Shown: positions 18,032-28,126, counted from the first letter of the stretch. The stretch: DNA of 64,000 bases from JACKBC01 sp041391125 (GCA_041391125.1 JAWKON010000024.1:48298-112297), one strand, 5' to 3'. The notes: generated from the sequence alone by a model not told the origin. Made by a program: numbers and translations.

Positions 18032-18190
18032 CCGGATGACCGGATGACCGGATGACCGGATGACCGGATGACCGGATGACCGGATGACAAGGTGACTTCG
18101 ACAGGCTCAGTCATCTTGTCATCTTGTCATCTTGTCATCTTGTCATCTTGTCATCTTGTCATCTTGTCATCTTGTCACCTTGTCATCCGG
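18027..18190. repeat. Two inverted 8-bp tandem arrays inside the PHA operon
   Basis: Seven exact gatgaccg units (18027-18082), a gatgacaa variant, then ttcgacaggctcag, then eight exact tcatcttg units (18111-18174), tcaccttg and tcatccgg. The left and right arrays are imperfect reverse complements, giving one long stem with the ttcgacaggctca core as its loop. Confidence 0.9.
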
Positions 18191-18230
18191 CCACAGAATC
18201 GCCACACAGTCGAAGCGAACAGGAGGCGAC

Positions 18231-19538
18231 ATGAATTACTGGTTTGATTTACAGAGAGATTGGATGAAGAACTGGTTGAATATGGGTCCGTCCGCCCAAC
18301 CCGTGAATCCCTTTTTGAATGGCGTTCACACCAATGGAGGCGGCCAAAATCCATGGACGACCGCGGCGGCAAATGCGGCGGCCTTTGCCCCCATGTGGGG
18401 CCCCTGGGGCGCCATGATTGCGCAACAGATGCATCAGATGCAAAAGTTTTGGCCGGGCAGCGAGTCGAGCGGTTTCAACTGGTTTGATGGCAACATGGCG
18501 GATAGCGCCCGTCGCACGGCCGAAAAAATGCTGGAGAGCCAGATGTTTGTGCTCAAGATGTTGGAGAATATGGCCCAAAGTTGGATGGCCGCCGCCCAAA
18601 GCGATGATTTAGCCAAGTGGCAGGCCGATCTGGCCCACCAAATGGAAGCGCAATCCGCCCAGTTGCGGGAACAGTGGACGGCGGCGGAAAATCAATGGGG
18701 CGCAATGGCCGAATCCTCCAGCCAGCTTTGGCAGACCTACATGGAGCAGCTTCAGCAGATAGGGCTGCCCTGGCTCAACGCCTGGACAGCCAGCGGCGAA
18801 CAGTCGGCCGCTTGGTGGCGCCATGTGGGCAGCGGCCACGTGAACCCCACCAACTTGATGGGCCACTTCTGGCAAGCTTATGAGGATACGTTTGGCAAAA
18901 TGGTCTCCAGCCCGCCGCTGGGGTTGACGCGTGAGCTAAACCTGGAGCTGACCAAAGGTTTTGAAACGTGGCTGGCCTATCGCCGGGCCGACGCTGAATA
19001 TCAGCGGGTGGTGAGCAGCGGTTGGCTGCAATTGCTGGAGGCCTTTGGCAAGCGGTTGGCGCAGATGGCCCAAGAGGGCCAATTGATCGAAAGCCCGCGT
19101 CAATTCATCGATTTGTGGGTGGAAGTGGGCGACGAGGAATTTACCAAGCTGTTTCAGGGCGATGCTTATGCCCAGGCGCAAGGCAGTTTGGTCAACAGCA
19201 GCATGGCCTTCAAGCAGCAGCAGCGCACACTATTAGAGATCTGGCTGCGCAACAACGACATGCCCACACGCTCCGATCTGGATGAGGCGCATCACACCAT
19301 TTACGAATTGCGCAAGGATATGAAAGCGCTCAAAAAAGAGGTGCGTAATTTGCAGCAGGCGATGGCTGGCGCAGTTGAGCCCGCTTCTGGGCAGAGTGAT
19401 GAAACCTCGCTCCCCCCGAAATCTGCGGAGACGGCCAAAGCTTCCCCCAAAAAGCCGTCGGCTAAACCCAAAACCACCACCCGCGCCGGCACTGCCCGCA
19501 AGAGCAGCGCCGGCGCCAATACACAGGCTGCGAGGTAA
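18231..19538 (+). CDS. phaE: Class III PHA synthase subunit PhaE
   Basis: 435 residues from the ATG at 18231, with AGGAGG 4 bases upstream. It is a Trp/Gln-rich helical protein. The diagnostic block GLTRELNLELTKGFETWLAY and YQRVVSSGWLQLLEAFGKRL is the conserved PhaE core, followed by a LRKDMKALKKEVRNLQQAM coiled coil and a Lys/Pro/Thr-rich tail. PhaE binds and activates PhaC in class III polyester synthases. It lies 5 bp before phaC, so the pair is surely co-expressed. The N-terminus is longer than in many PhaE proteins. Confidence 0.88.
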   Translation: MNYWFDLQRDWMKNWLNMGPSAQPVNPFLNGVHTNGGGQNPWTTAAANAAAFAPMWGPWGAMIAQQMHQMQKFWPGSESSGFNWFDGNMADSARRTAEKMLESQMFVLKMLENMAQSWMAAAQSDDLAKWQADLAHQMEAQSAQLREQWTAAENQWGAMAESSSQLWQTYMEQLQQIGLPWLNAWTASGEQSAAWWRHVGSGHVNPTNLMGHFWQAYEDTFGKMVSSPPLGLTRELNLELTKGFETWLAYRRADAEYQRVVSSGWLQLLEAFGKRLAQMAQEGQLIESPRQFIDLWVEVGDEEFTKLFQGDAYAQAQGSLVNSSMAFKQQQRTLLEIWLRNNDMPTRSDLDEAHHTIYELRKDMKALKKEVRNLQQAMAGAVEPASGQSDETSLPPKSAETAKASPKKPSAKPKTTTRAGTARKSSAGANTQAAR

Positions 19539-19543
19539 GGATC

Positions 19544-20740
19544 ATGTCAACCGTACCCAATGGGGGCCAGCCGCTGTTGGACCAAATGCTGCACGCGCAA
19601 TCCGCCCTGCGCACCACCGGCCAGGAAATGAGCGCGCTGCAAGCGCGGCTCTGGCGCGGCGTGGAAAATCTGAGCCATTTTCGCGAAGAAGATGTACAGT
19701 TTGGCACGGCGCCCAAAGAAGAAGTATATCGCGAAGACAAGCTGGTGCTCTATCGCTACACGCCAGTGGTCAAAAAGCCGTTTCCCATTCCGCTGCTGAT
19801 TTCATACGCATTGGTCAATCGGCCCTATATGGTCGATTTGCAAGAGGACCGTTCGCTGGTGCGCAATCTGCTGCAACTGGGCATCGACGTTTATCTGATC
19901 GACTGGGGCTATCCCGGCCCCACCGAGCGCTGGAATACGCTGGATGATTATATTAATGGCTACATCGATGATTGCGTGGATGTAGTGCGCGAGCGCCACA
20001 ATTTAGCGCAGATCAACCTGCTGGGCATCTGCCAGGGCGGCTCGTTCAGCCTCTGCTATGCGGCGCTGCACCCGGAAAAAATCAAAAACCTGATCACCAT
20101 GGTGACGCCGGTCGATTTTCACGTGCCGGCTACGGCCAGTTGCGGTCTGCTCAATTCGTGGTGTCAACGCATGGACCCCGATCTGATGGTTGAGGCCTTT
20201 GGCAACGTGCCGGGCGACTATATGAACTTTGGCTATTTAATGTTGAAGCCCTTTACGCTCAACATTGGCAAATATGTGGGGCTGACCGACATTATGGACG
20301 ACGAGCGCAAGCTGCTCAACTTTTTGCGCATGGAAAAGTGGATCTTCGACAGTCCGGATCAAGCTGGCGAAGCTTGGCGTCAGTTCATCAAAGATTTTTA
20401 TCAGGGCAACAAGCTGATCAAAGGTGAGGTGAAGCTGGGCGATCAGCGAGTAGATTTGAGCCATATCACCATGCCGGTGCTCAATCTGTATGCCGCCGAA
20501 GACCACTTGGTGCCGCCTGCTTCTTCCAAAGCGCTGGCCGAGTATGTGGGCAGCCAGGATTACACGGTCCGCTCCTTCCCGGCGGGCCACATTGGCATGT
20601 ATGTCAGCGGCAAGGTGAACGCGACCTCCCCCGCCATCGCAGATTGGTTGAAGGAACGCCTAACAACCGGGATGCCCGTTGTTTCTGGCACCCGGTGCTA
20701 TCTCACATATATGAGTGAAGCCATGATTTTTGCGGTTTGA
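19544..20740 (+). CDS. phaC: Class III PHA synthase subunit PhaC
   Basis: A 398-residue polyester synthase. The catalytic Cys (about residue 163) sits in the lipase-like box G-I-C-Q-G-G. The family motif DVYLIDWGYPG, the acid in AAEDHLVPP and the His in FPAGHIGMY complete the triad. Together with PhaE it polymerises 3-hydroxyacyl-CoA into polyester at the granule surface. The last 20 or so residues (after WLKERL) run through hairpin sequence and look non-natural; a one-base indel near 20665 would end the protein at the usual place. Confidence 0.93.
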   Translation: MSTVPNGGQPLLDQMLHAQSALRTTGQEMSALQARLWRGVENLSHFREEDVQFGTAPKEEVYREDKLVLYRYTPVVKKPFPIPLLISYALVNRPYMVDLQEDRSLVRNLLQLGIDVYLIDWGYPGPTERWNTLDDYINGYIDDCVDVVRERHNLAQINLLGICQGGSFSLCYAALHPEKIKNLITMVTPVDFHVPATASCGLLNSWCQRMDPDLMVEAFGNVPGDYMNFGYLMLKPFTLNIGKYVGLTDIMDDERKLLNFLRMEKWIFDSPDQAGEAWRQFIKDFYQGNKLIKGEVKLGDQRVDLSHITMPVLNLYAAEDHLVPPASSKALAEYVGSQDYTVRSFPAGHIGMYVSGKVNATSPAIADWLKERLTTGMPVVSGTRCYLTYMSEAMIFAV

Positions 20741-20752
20741 AAATCATGGCTT
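20718..20752 (+). terminator. Intrinsic terminator at end of phaC
   Basis: Arms aagccatgatttt (20718-20730) and aaaatcatggctt (20740-20752), followed by ttattatgg. It overlaps the annotated end of phaC and would separate phaEC from phaB/phaA. Confidence 0.7.
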
Positions 20753-20851
20753 TATTATGGTCTTACATTGTGTTTGTTGTGAAGCCAGGTGTTCCAGACG
20801 ATTGAAACACATTTTAGCAGGAGAAATTACGGTTCAACGGGATCGCATGTG

Positions 20852-20922
20852 GTCCCCTTCCGGGAAGAGGCAGAGATGGCTTTGGCTCGCGCGGCGGCGG
20901 CAGCCTCTTCCCGGAAGGGGAC
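20852..20922. repeat. 20-bp perfect inverted repeat
   Basis: Arms gtccccttccgggaagaggc (20852-20871) and gcctcttcccggaaggggac (20903-20922), loop 31 bases, between phaC and the reductase. No T-run, so it is probably a dispersed palindrome. Confidence 0.6.
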
Positions 20923-21012
20923 AAGCCAGTAATGTCAATCACCCTGGATCCTAATGAGCCGAAATTCTTTAGGCGGTGTGGCAGCATTGTTGCAGACAAA
21001 GGAGAAACCACT

Positions 21013-21725
21013 ATGTTTGAATTAGAGGACAAGGTAATATTAGTGACGGGCGGCAACCGCGGCATCGGCGCCGCCATTGTCGAAGTGTTGACCGCATTGG
21101 GCGCCAAGGTGGCCTATACTTATCGCAGCGATCCTGGCCCCGATGCTGCGCTAGCCATTAAGGCAGATGTGACGGACCCCGAGTCGATGGAAGAGACGGT
21201 CAATCGGATTGAGGCCGAAATTGGCCCCATCTTTGGCGTAGTGCCAAACGCCGGCATTACCAAGGATGGCCTCTTCCCCAACATTACGGTAGACGATTGG
21301 TACGCCGTGATCAACACCAATTTGAACGGCGTCTACAACACCATCCGCCCGATTGTGCCCCGGCTGTACGAACGTCAAGACGGCGCCATCGTTTTTATCA
21401 GCTCGGTGGTGGGCGAGCAAGGCAACGTGGGGCAAGCCAATTACGCAGCCACCAAATCGGCCATGATTGGGCTGGCCAAAACGCTGGGCCAAGAAGGCGC
21501 GCGTTACCACGTGCGCGCCAACGTGGTGGCGCCCGGTTTTACCTCCACCGATATGGTTAAATCCATTCCCGACAAGGTCAAAGAGCGGATTCTGGCCAGA
21601 ATTCCCATGCGCCGTTTTGCCGAACCGGAAGAGATCGCCTATGCGGTTGCCTTTCTGCTTTCCCCAAGCTGGCGGCGTATATTACGGGCGAATGTATGAG
21701 CATCAACGGCGGGCAGTATACGTAA
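21013..21725 (+). CDS. phaB: SDR acetoacetyl-CoA reductase (PhaB/FabG type), C-terminal frameshift
   Basis: A short-chain dehydrogenase: nucleotide motif TGGNRGIG near residue 12, NAG (VVPNAGITKDG), catalytic Ser in ISSVVGEQG and YAATK (Tyr-x-x-x-Lys). The start follows AAAGGAG. The frame shifts near 21660 in a CCCC run; the true end KLAAYITGECMSINGGQYT continues in the next frame to TAA at 21723-21725. One missing C restores it. It reduces acetoacetyl-CoA to 3-hydroxybutyryl-CoA for PhaC. A general FabG role is possible but operon context favours PHA synthesis. Confidence 0.85.
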
Positions 21726-21864
21726 GGGAGGAGGGGAGAAGGGAGCAGGAAAGGGAGAAGGGGGAATGTTAGCCCTCCCCCTTTCCCCCTGATCCCTTTC
21801 TCCCTTTCCGCACGAAAACGATAGAACGGAAAGATAGCAATATAGCCTCAAAGAGGAACCTCAC

Positions 21865-23053
21865 ATGACACATGCATATATTGTATCGGCGGCGCGCACG
21901 CCCATTGGCAAATTTGGCGGCGCCCTCAAGGACATGTCGTCGGCGGAATTGGGTGGACATGCCATGAAAGCCGCGCTGGCAAAGGCGAATGTCCAGGGCG
22001 AAAATCTGGATATGTATATCTTTGGCAACATTTTGCGCGCGGCCACGGGCAGCTAATCCCGCGGCAGGCAGCCATCAAGGCGGGTGTGCCGCAGACGGTG
22101 GATGGCTATGCCGTGGATATGGTCTGCTCATCGGGCATGATGACGGTGATGAATGCCGCCATGGCCATCAAGGCGGGCGAAGCCGATCTGATTTTGACCG
22201 GCGGCACCGAATCGATGTCGCAAGCGGCCTTTGCCATTCCGCACCAGGCCCGCTGGGGCTACAAGATGATGCTCAGCGGCTCGGCGCCCATGTACGACAC
22301 GCTGACCTATGACGGTTTGACCGACCCCATTGCCGATGAAGGCATGGGGGTTGAAACGGAACGCCTGGCCGAAGAATACGAGGTGACGCGGCAAGAGCTG
22401 GATCGGGTGGCCTATGAGTCGCACGCCGGGCGGCGGCCGCTACGGCAAACGGTGTTTTCAAAAATGAGATCGCGCCCATTGAGATCAAAGTGCGGCGCGA
22501 CACGATCACCGTGGACGCCGACGAAGGCATCCGCGCGGACACCACCACCGATGTGCTGGCCAAGTTGCGCCCGGCCTTCAAGAGCGATGGCGTTTTGACC
22601 GCCGGCAACTCCAGCCAGGTAAGCGACGGGGCGGCCGCCTTAGTCGTTGCCAGCGAAGCCGCCGTAGAAAAGCACAATCTGAAACCCATTGCGCGCATTC
22701 TCGGCGGCGCGTGGGCGGCGGGCGAAAGCTGGCGCTTTGTAGAGGCGCCGGTGCCAGCCGTGCAGAAGCTGGCGGCGCGCCTGGGCAAAAGCATTGATGA
22801 TTTTGACGTGGTGGAAAATAACGAAGCTTTTGCGCTCAACAGCGTGCTTTTCAACAAAGTGCTGGGCATCCCCTATGAAAAGCTGAATATCCACGGCGGC
22901 GGCATTGCGCTGGGCCACCCCATTGGCTGCAGCGGCGCCCGCATTATTGTGACGTTGATCACGGCGTTGCAGAGCAGCGGCGGCAAGCTGGGGCTGGCGT
23001 CGCTGTGTCACGGCACGGGCGGCGGCACGGCGGTGGCGATTGAGCTGGTGTAA
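21865..23053 (+). CDS. phaA: Acetyl-CoA acetyltransferase (PhaA, thiolase), two frameshifts
   Basis: Three pieces in successive frames form one thiolase of about 395 residues. Piece one: YIVSAARTPIGKFGGALKDM. Piece two: VDMVCSSGMMTVMNAAMAI (nucleophilic Cys) and LILTGGTESMS. Piece three: GAAALVVASE, VENNEAFA and GGGIALGHPIGCSGARI with the catalytic His, then SLCHGTGGG with the second catalytic Cys. Breaks lie near 22050 and 22440. The final motif is Cys-His-Gly-Thr rather than the usual Cys-x-Gly-Gly. It condenses two acetyl-CoA to acetoacetyl-CoA, the first step of PHB synthesis. Confidence 0.85.
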
Positions 23054-23149
23054 GGGCAGGTATTGAGTATCGAGTGTTGAGTATTGTAAGTTGCGTGCGA
23101 TTTTGCTATTTGGGCCGCAATTATGATGTTTCCGAATCATGGAGGGCTT

Positions 23150-23178
23150 TTGCAGGAACGGATCAGCGGTGTTATAAT
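23150..23178 (+). promoter_or_regulatory. Predicted sigma-70-type promoter upstream of tatA
   Basis: TTGCAG at 23150-23155 and TATAAT at 23173-23178, 17-base spacer. It lies about 120 bp before the tatA-like start. Confidence 0.55.
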
Positions 23179-23299
23179 GGAATCATTCAATCGCGTAGCG
23201 CAGCACCTTTTCCTGTCGCGGTTTTGCTCAACAACGGATGGCTGTTGTGGGCAGGCCGCAATTTGTCCCAAAATGCGCTAATTCGCATAAGGAGATACT

Positions 23300-23506
23300 A
23301 TGTTACCGAATTTTGGTCCGCTTGAATTGATTCTCATTCTGGTGATTGTCACCATGCTCTTCGGCGTGGGTAAATTGCCAGAGGTCTTTGGTTCCGTTGG
23401 CCGCGGCATTCGCGAGTTCCGCAAAGCCTCCTCAATGGATGATGAGCCAAAGAAAAAGGAAGTTGCCGCCAGCTCTGAAGCAGCCGCCGAGAGTTCAGAA
23501 GGCTAA
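23300..23506 (+). CDS. tatA: Twin-arginine translocase subunit TatA/E family
   Basis: A 68-residue protein: short N-terminus, membrane helix (PLELILILVIVTMLF), then the amphipathic hinge GVGKLPEVFGSVGRGIREFR and an acidic/Lys tail. This is the TatA/TatB layout, and the short length favours TatA. It forms the pore for export of folded Tat substrates. AAGGAG precedes the ATG. No tatC is in view. Confidence 0.92.
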   Translation: MLPNFGPLELILILVIVTMLFGVGKLPEVFGSVGRGIREFRKASSMDDEPKKKEVAASSEAAAESSEG

Positions 23507-23643
23507 ATTTAGTATTCAACCTTCGCAACTTACAATGAGGGTGCATTGGCCAAGTCTAATGCACCCTTTTTGGCTTGTCGTCCAGCCAGCATTTTCTTCA
23601 TCCGGAACATCCAAAGTCATCATCAAGAAATAAGTTGGCGGCC

Positions 23644-23676
23644 AAACCTGTCAGGTCTGTGAGACCTGACGGGTTT
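23644..23676. repeat. Palindrome, dispersed repeat family A
   Basis: Arms aaacctgtcaggtct and agacctgacgggttt (14 of 15 pairs), relative of 11978-12008. It lies between tatA and the glycosyltransferase-like gene. Confidence 0.65.
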
Positions 23677-23708
23677 AAAACAAGTTATTTCTGAAGAGTG
23701 ACTAACTG

Positions 23709-25810
23709 TTGCAAGAGGTTCAAGTGAGGTATCTTCGCTTTGGCGCCCTGGCCGTTGCTCTAATTGCCGTCTATCTTGCACAGTATATTTTCGATTACCG
23801 CAGCCTGAATGCTCTTTTCCCCACCTGGTTTCTGGATATTTTCCCCTCTCTTTATAACGTAACCCGTTGGTTGCCAGAGGACTTAATGGACCTGGCAACG
23901 GCGCTAACCATCTTTGGCGCGCTCGTGTTTGGGCTTGTCAGCACGCCTTGGGTCGGTGAATATCCCAAGCCTGTGCATCGTCCTACGCGTTCATTGCACA
24001 GTGGGACCACAGCGCGCGCCGGCATGATTTTGATGGTGGCGGCGCTGGGCATTGTGGTTTCGATTGCGGGTCGGGCGCTGTCCGGCGGCAAGTCTAGCAC
24101 GTTGGACTTTGCCTGGCTGTTGGGCATAGCGCTCTATTTAGTGGGCAGCGGGCTAATCGACAGCGTTCTGTTTCGCCGGCGCACTTTGCTTGTATTGCAG
24201 ACCAATCCCCAAGTGGCGCAGTTGGCGCGTCCCTATCGTGGCTGGCCCATATTGGCGGTCATTCTGTTGGGGGCGCTTTGCATCTTTGGCTGGGAATTGA
24301 GCCAGCTACCGATGCCGATCGAGCCGGTCGAAGTGGAGAGCGGTTTGCAGGCATTGGCCCTGGCGCGTAATGAAAGCAGCGGCCTCTTTACGCCCGGCCG
24401 CGATGCGCTGCCCCAAATTGCCAATTGGCCGGCCGCGCTCAGCATGCGCTTGACTGGGCGCGTGCTGTGGGCGGCGCGTTTGAGCAGCGTGCTGCATGGG
24501 CTGCTGCTGGTGGCGGCCACCTGGTTGCTCAGTTGCGAGCTGTTTCGACGCATTCCCCGTGAAGGGCCATATGAAGTCATATTAGAAGATGACGGGCGCT
24601 GGTTGGCCCATTGGGCCGCCATGCTGGCCGCTGTGGGACATGTGGCCGTCCACTTTAGCCGCATTTCGGTCTATCTGGCGCCGGTAGCTTGGGGCACATT
24701 CGGATTATGGATGCTGCTGCGCGGCTTGCGCACGCGCAGCTATTCGCTGCTGGCGTTGAGCGGCTTGGGCATTGGGCTGGCGGGGATTATGTATGCCAGC
24801 GGCCTGCTTTTTGGATCATCACGCCGTTGTGGTGGCTGGGGCTTTGGTTGCTGCGGCGCAATTGGATCGATCCGCGTTACGTGGGCATGGGCGTGACGGG
24901 TGCGCTGACTTGGGTCGGCGGGGTGGCTGCGATGGTGTTGCCGGTGCTGGCGAGTTGGCTGCACGCGCCGGATGCTTTTGGCCAATTTATGCGTAGCGCA
25001 CTTACGCTTTCGCCGGCAGCCGAGGTGCGGCTCACGATGCTCTATCAGCAGGGCGGTTTTACGGCGCTCTTTGGGGAAAATTTGCGTTCAATTTTGCTGG
25101 CCCTGAACGCCAATCCTGATGTGGGCGGCATGGCGAACTATCCGGCAGCGTTTTTGCACAGCTTGATAGCGCCGCTCTTTTTTTTGGCGCTGGGGGGGCT
25201 GCTGCTCAACTTGGACCGGCTGCCGGGCTGGCTGCTGCTTTCCTATTTGGGCGGCGGCTTGGTCTTTTATGGGGCCAATGCGGTGGCGCCCAGTTGGGCG
25301 CTGCTGTTGCCGCTTTATCCCATTGCGGCCATCTTTATGGCATTTGCGCTGGATCGCATTCGGGTAACCCTCTTGGAAACGGCGGGCACATGGCTGGAGC
25401 AGACCAGCCTTTATGTAACGGTGGGGTTGATTTTGTGGGTGGGGGTGGCGAGCTGGACCACCTATTATGAATATGGCCATTTGCATGCCGGCGCCGCCGC
25501 CGTCACCGGGCGCGCCATTGCGACCAATGGCGCCGCCGAAAATTCGATTTTGCTGATTGCCGGAGAAGCGCCCATCCACTGGGCGGATCCGGTGATCGAG
25601 TATGCGGCCAGCAGCTTGCGCCAACGGGCAACCGGGCCAGAGTACTCCGTGGAAAATCTGCCCGATGCATTGCCGCCCAATGCACAGTTGCTTATTCAGC
25701 CCGACAGTGCGCCTCTGTTACCGACTATTCAGGCGCGCTATCCCAATAGCGCTCTGCACATTGAGCGGGACATTCGCGGCAATGTTGTGCTGTATGTATT
25801 TCGACAGTAA
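23709..25810 (+). CDS. Integral membrane glycosyltransferase-like protein (GT39/ArnT-type), one frameshift
   Basis: Two long frames overlap at 24689-24896 and join near 24815 into roughly 700 residues with about a dozen hydrophobic helices. A luminal-type segment ESGLQALALARNESSGLF after the third or fourth helix, and GRVLWAARLSSVLHGLLLV, recall dolichyl-phosphate-mannose or ArnT-type lipid-linked sugar transferases. The C-terminal roughly 90 residues form a soluble domain (ILLIAGEAPIHWADPVIEY). The start is uncertain (TTG at 23709, GTG soon after). The sugar donor and acceptor are unknown. Confidence 0.7.
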
Positions 25811-25933
25811 GGATGGGAGGGTGTGGCCATATAAATGGCTGGCCGTCGGCCATCTTTAGGATTTGGTAAAACGCTAGCAAAGTTGCTATACTTGTGTTTT
25901 GGTTTAATTAAAAGTTTTCAAAGGAACAAAACA

Positions 25934-26167
25934 ATGACCTTTACAAGCTATTTAATGGTTGCCATTATTATTCTGGCCATCGCGCTGATTGGCGTAATTA
26001 TGATTCAGGGCCAATCTACCGGTGGTTTGGGCAGCGTTTTTGGGGGGACCGATATCTATCGCACGCGCCGCGGCATCGAGCGTACGCTCTTTAACGTTAC
26101 GTTTGTTTTGGCAGGCATCTTCCTCTTTCTATCGCTACTCACCGTTATGCTGCAAAATCGGTTCTAG
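25934..26167 (+). CDS. secG: Protein translocase subunit SecG
   Basis: 77 residues with two membrane helices separated by the conserved QGQSTGGLGSVFGG loop, diagnostic for SecG, the auxiliary subunit of the SecYEG channel. The start at 25934 follows AAAGGAAC. The size is normal. A strong hairpin follows at 26237. Confidence 0.95.
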   Translation: MTFTSYLMVAIIILAIALIGVIMIQGQSTGGLGSVFGGTDIYRTRRGIERTLFNVTFVLAGIFLFLSLLTVMLQNRF

Positions 26168-26236
26168 ATGATTCACGTTGCCCACACTGCAACACAAGAG
26201 ACATTATCGGAAATTATCCACTATGTCCATTTCTTA

Positions 26237-26286
26237 TTGCTGTATTGCTTTATTGCTGGCCCAGAGAGCAATAAGCAATACAGCAA
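26237..26286 (+). terminator. 20-bp hairpin after secG
   Basis: Arms ttgctgtattgctttattgc and gcaataagcaatacagcaa pair around a short loop. Located 70 bp beyond the secG stop. It may also be a dispersed palindrome. Confidence 0.6.
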
Positions 26287-26353
26287 TAGCTAGATGTGTT
26301 GCAGCCACAGTGTGATCTGAATAGGCTAGGTTCGCTTCAACCCTTTCCCACTC

Positions 26354-28090
26354 ATGCAAAGACAGCCGCATTATTCTGCATCCTCGGCTCCGCTTTCACC
26401 CGCCACATCCATAAGCCGCCACATCCGTTGGCAGGTCATCATGACGCTCATTGGCGCGGTGCTCCTGATCACGCTGCTGGGCTATTCTACCTACAGCGTT
26501 TCTACCGTGTTGGCGCCCGATCGCGGCGGCGTGTTTCGCGAAGGCGTGGCCGGCAACCCGCGCTATTTGAATCCCCTGCTCTGCTCTTCTAACGAAGTCG
26601 ATGAAGATATTTGCACGCTGATCTATCGCGGGCTGACCAAAATTGACAAACAGGGGCGCGTGGTGCCAGACCTGGCCGAAACCTGGTCGATCACCGAAGA
26701 TAAAATCTACACCTTTCGCCTCAAGCCGGATCAATTTTGGAGCGATGGCAAGCCCGTAACCGCGGAAGATGTGCTCTTTACCATCGGCATTTTGCAAGAC
26801 CCGGACGTATATCTGGACAGCTTGGCCGTGCTGTGGCGCACGGTGCAGATGGAAAAGCTGGACGACATGGCGGTCCGCTTTACGCTCTCGGAACCATACA
26901 CGCCCTTCCTGGACCAGTTGGCCATCGGCTTGCTGCCCAGCCACATTTGGCGCGACGTCCCCGCTTCGGTGTTGGCGTCCAGTCCGCTGGACGGGGTGCC
27001 TATCGGCAACGGCCCCATGCGCATCACCGCCATCACAGCCGAATATGTGCGCCTGGAATCCAACCCATTTTATAGCGGCGCCACCCCCTACATTTCGGCG
27101 CTGGAATTGCACTTCTATCCTGACCATCCCAGCCTTTTTCCGGCTTTTGTCGCCGGTGACATTGACGGCATCAGCACCATTTGGCCGTCCGATTTGCCGG
27201 CAGCCGCCGCCCGCGATGATCTTCAGCTTTTTAATGCCATTGAGCCTGAATATGTGCATGTGGTTTTCAATTTACAAAATCCCAATTTGCCCTTTTTCCA
27301 AGAAAAGGAAGTGCGCCAAGCGCTCTATTATGGCCTGGACCGTGAGCGGCTGCTGCAAGAAGTGGTGAGCGGCCAAGGGGTAATTGCCAATTCGATTCTG
27401 CTGCCGGAAAATTGGGCCTATAACCCCAACATCCGCACCTATCCCTATAGTGTGGACGAAGCCAAACGCTTGCTTGACGCCGCCGGTTGGGTCGACACCA
27501 ATGGCAACGGCATTCGCGATAAAAATGGGCGCGAGCTGGAATTTCAGCTCACTACCAATGACGATATCACGCGCCAGATTTTGATCGAACGCATTGCGCT
27601 GGACTGGGAGCAAATCGGTGTGCGCGCCGTGCCGACACAGGCTTCATTTCAAGGCCTGCTGAGCGATCTGCTGGAGCCGCGCCGCTTTGACGCCGCGCTC
27701 ATCAGTTGGGAGACGCCCGGCGACCCCGATCCGTACGCCATTTGGCACAGCACGCAGGCCGAAGTGGGTAAACAAAATTACAGCGGCTGGAGCAACGAAG
27801 AAGCCGACCAGATTATGCAGGACGCCCGCTCCATTGTGGACCCGGAGCAGCGGCGTGATCTCTATTGGCGTTTTCAGGCCATCTTCGCCGAAGAAGCGCC
27901 GGCGCTGCTGCTCTATCACCCCGTCTATACATACGGCGTGAGCAACCGCGTCCACAACGTGCAAATCGGCTCCATCAACCGTCCCTCAGAACGGTTCGAC
28001 AATTTTGCCGACTGGTATATGGTGACGCGCCGCGTCCCCGCCAACCAGATCCCCACGCTGGCGCCGCCAACGCCGCCGGGCGGGCAATAA
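26354..28090 (+). CDS. Oligopeptide-type ABC substrate-binding protein (SBP family 5)
   Basis: 578 residues. An N-terminal membrane helix (WQVIMTLIGAVLLITLL) replaces a lipobox, so it is anchored by a helix. Family-5 landmarks: GVAGNPRYLNPLLC, IYRGLTKIDKQGRVVPDLAE, W-S-D-G-K-P-V-T-A-E-D-V, VRQALYYGLDRERLLQEVV, and GWSNEEADQIMQDAR near the end. It binds peptides or similar solutes for an ABC importer. No permease is adjacent, which may indicate a sensor-like or orphan protein. Confidence 0.93.
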   Translation: MQRQPHYSASSAPLSPATSISRHIRWQVIMTLIGAVLLITLLGYSTYSVSTVLAPDRGGVFREGVAGNPRYLNPLLCSSNEVDEDICTLIYRGLTKIDKQGRVVPDLAETWSITEDKIYTFRLKPDQFWSDGKPVTAEDVLFTIGILQDPDVYLDSLAVLWRTVQMEKLDDMAVRFTLSEPYTPFLDQLAIGLLPSHIWRDVPASVLASSPLDGVPIGNGPMRITAITAEYVRLESNPFYSGATPYISALELHFYPDHPSLFPAFVAGDIDGISTIWPSDLPAAAARDDLQLFNAIEPEYVHVVFNLQNPNLPFFQEKEVRQALYYGLDRERLLQEVVSGQGVIANSILLPENWAYNPNIRTYPYSVDEAKRLLDAAGWVDTNGNGIRDKNGRELEFQLTTNDDITRQILIERIALDWEQIGVRAVPTQASFQGLLSDLLEPRRFDAALISWETPGDPDPYAIWHSTQAEVGKQNYSGWSNEEADQIMQDARSIVDPEQRRDLYWRFQAIFAEEAPALLLYHPVYTYGVSNRVHNVQIGSINRPSERFDNFADWYMVTRRVPANQIPTLAPPTPPGGQ

Positions 28091-28126
28091 CGCCCAATTT
28101 GAGATAGCCCAAATTTGCTCCACAAT

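Noticed and set aside
18027..18190. Possible CRISPR array
   Set aside because: The 8-bp units have no spacers and form two inverted tandem arrays, so it is a simple repeat.
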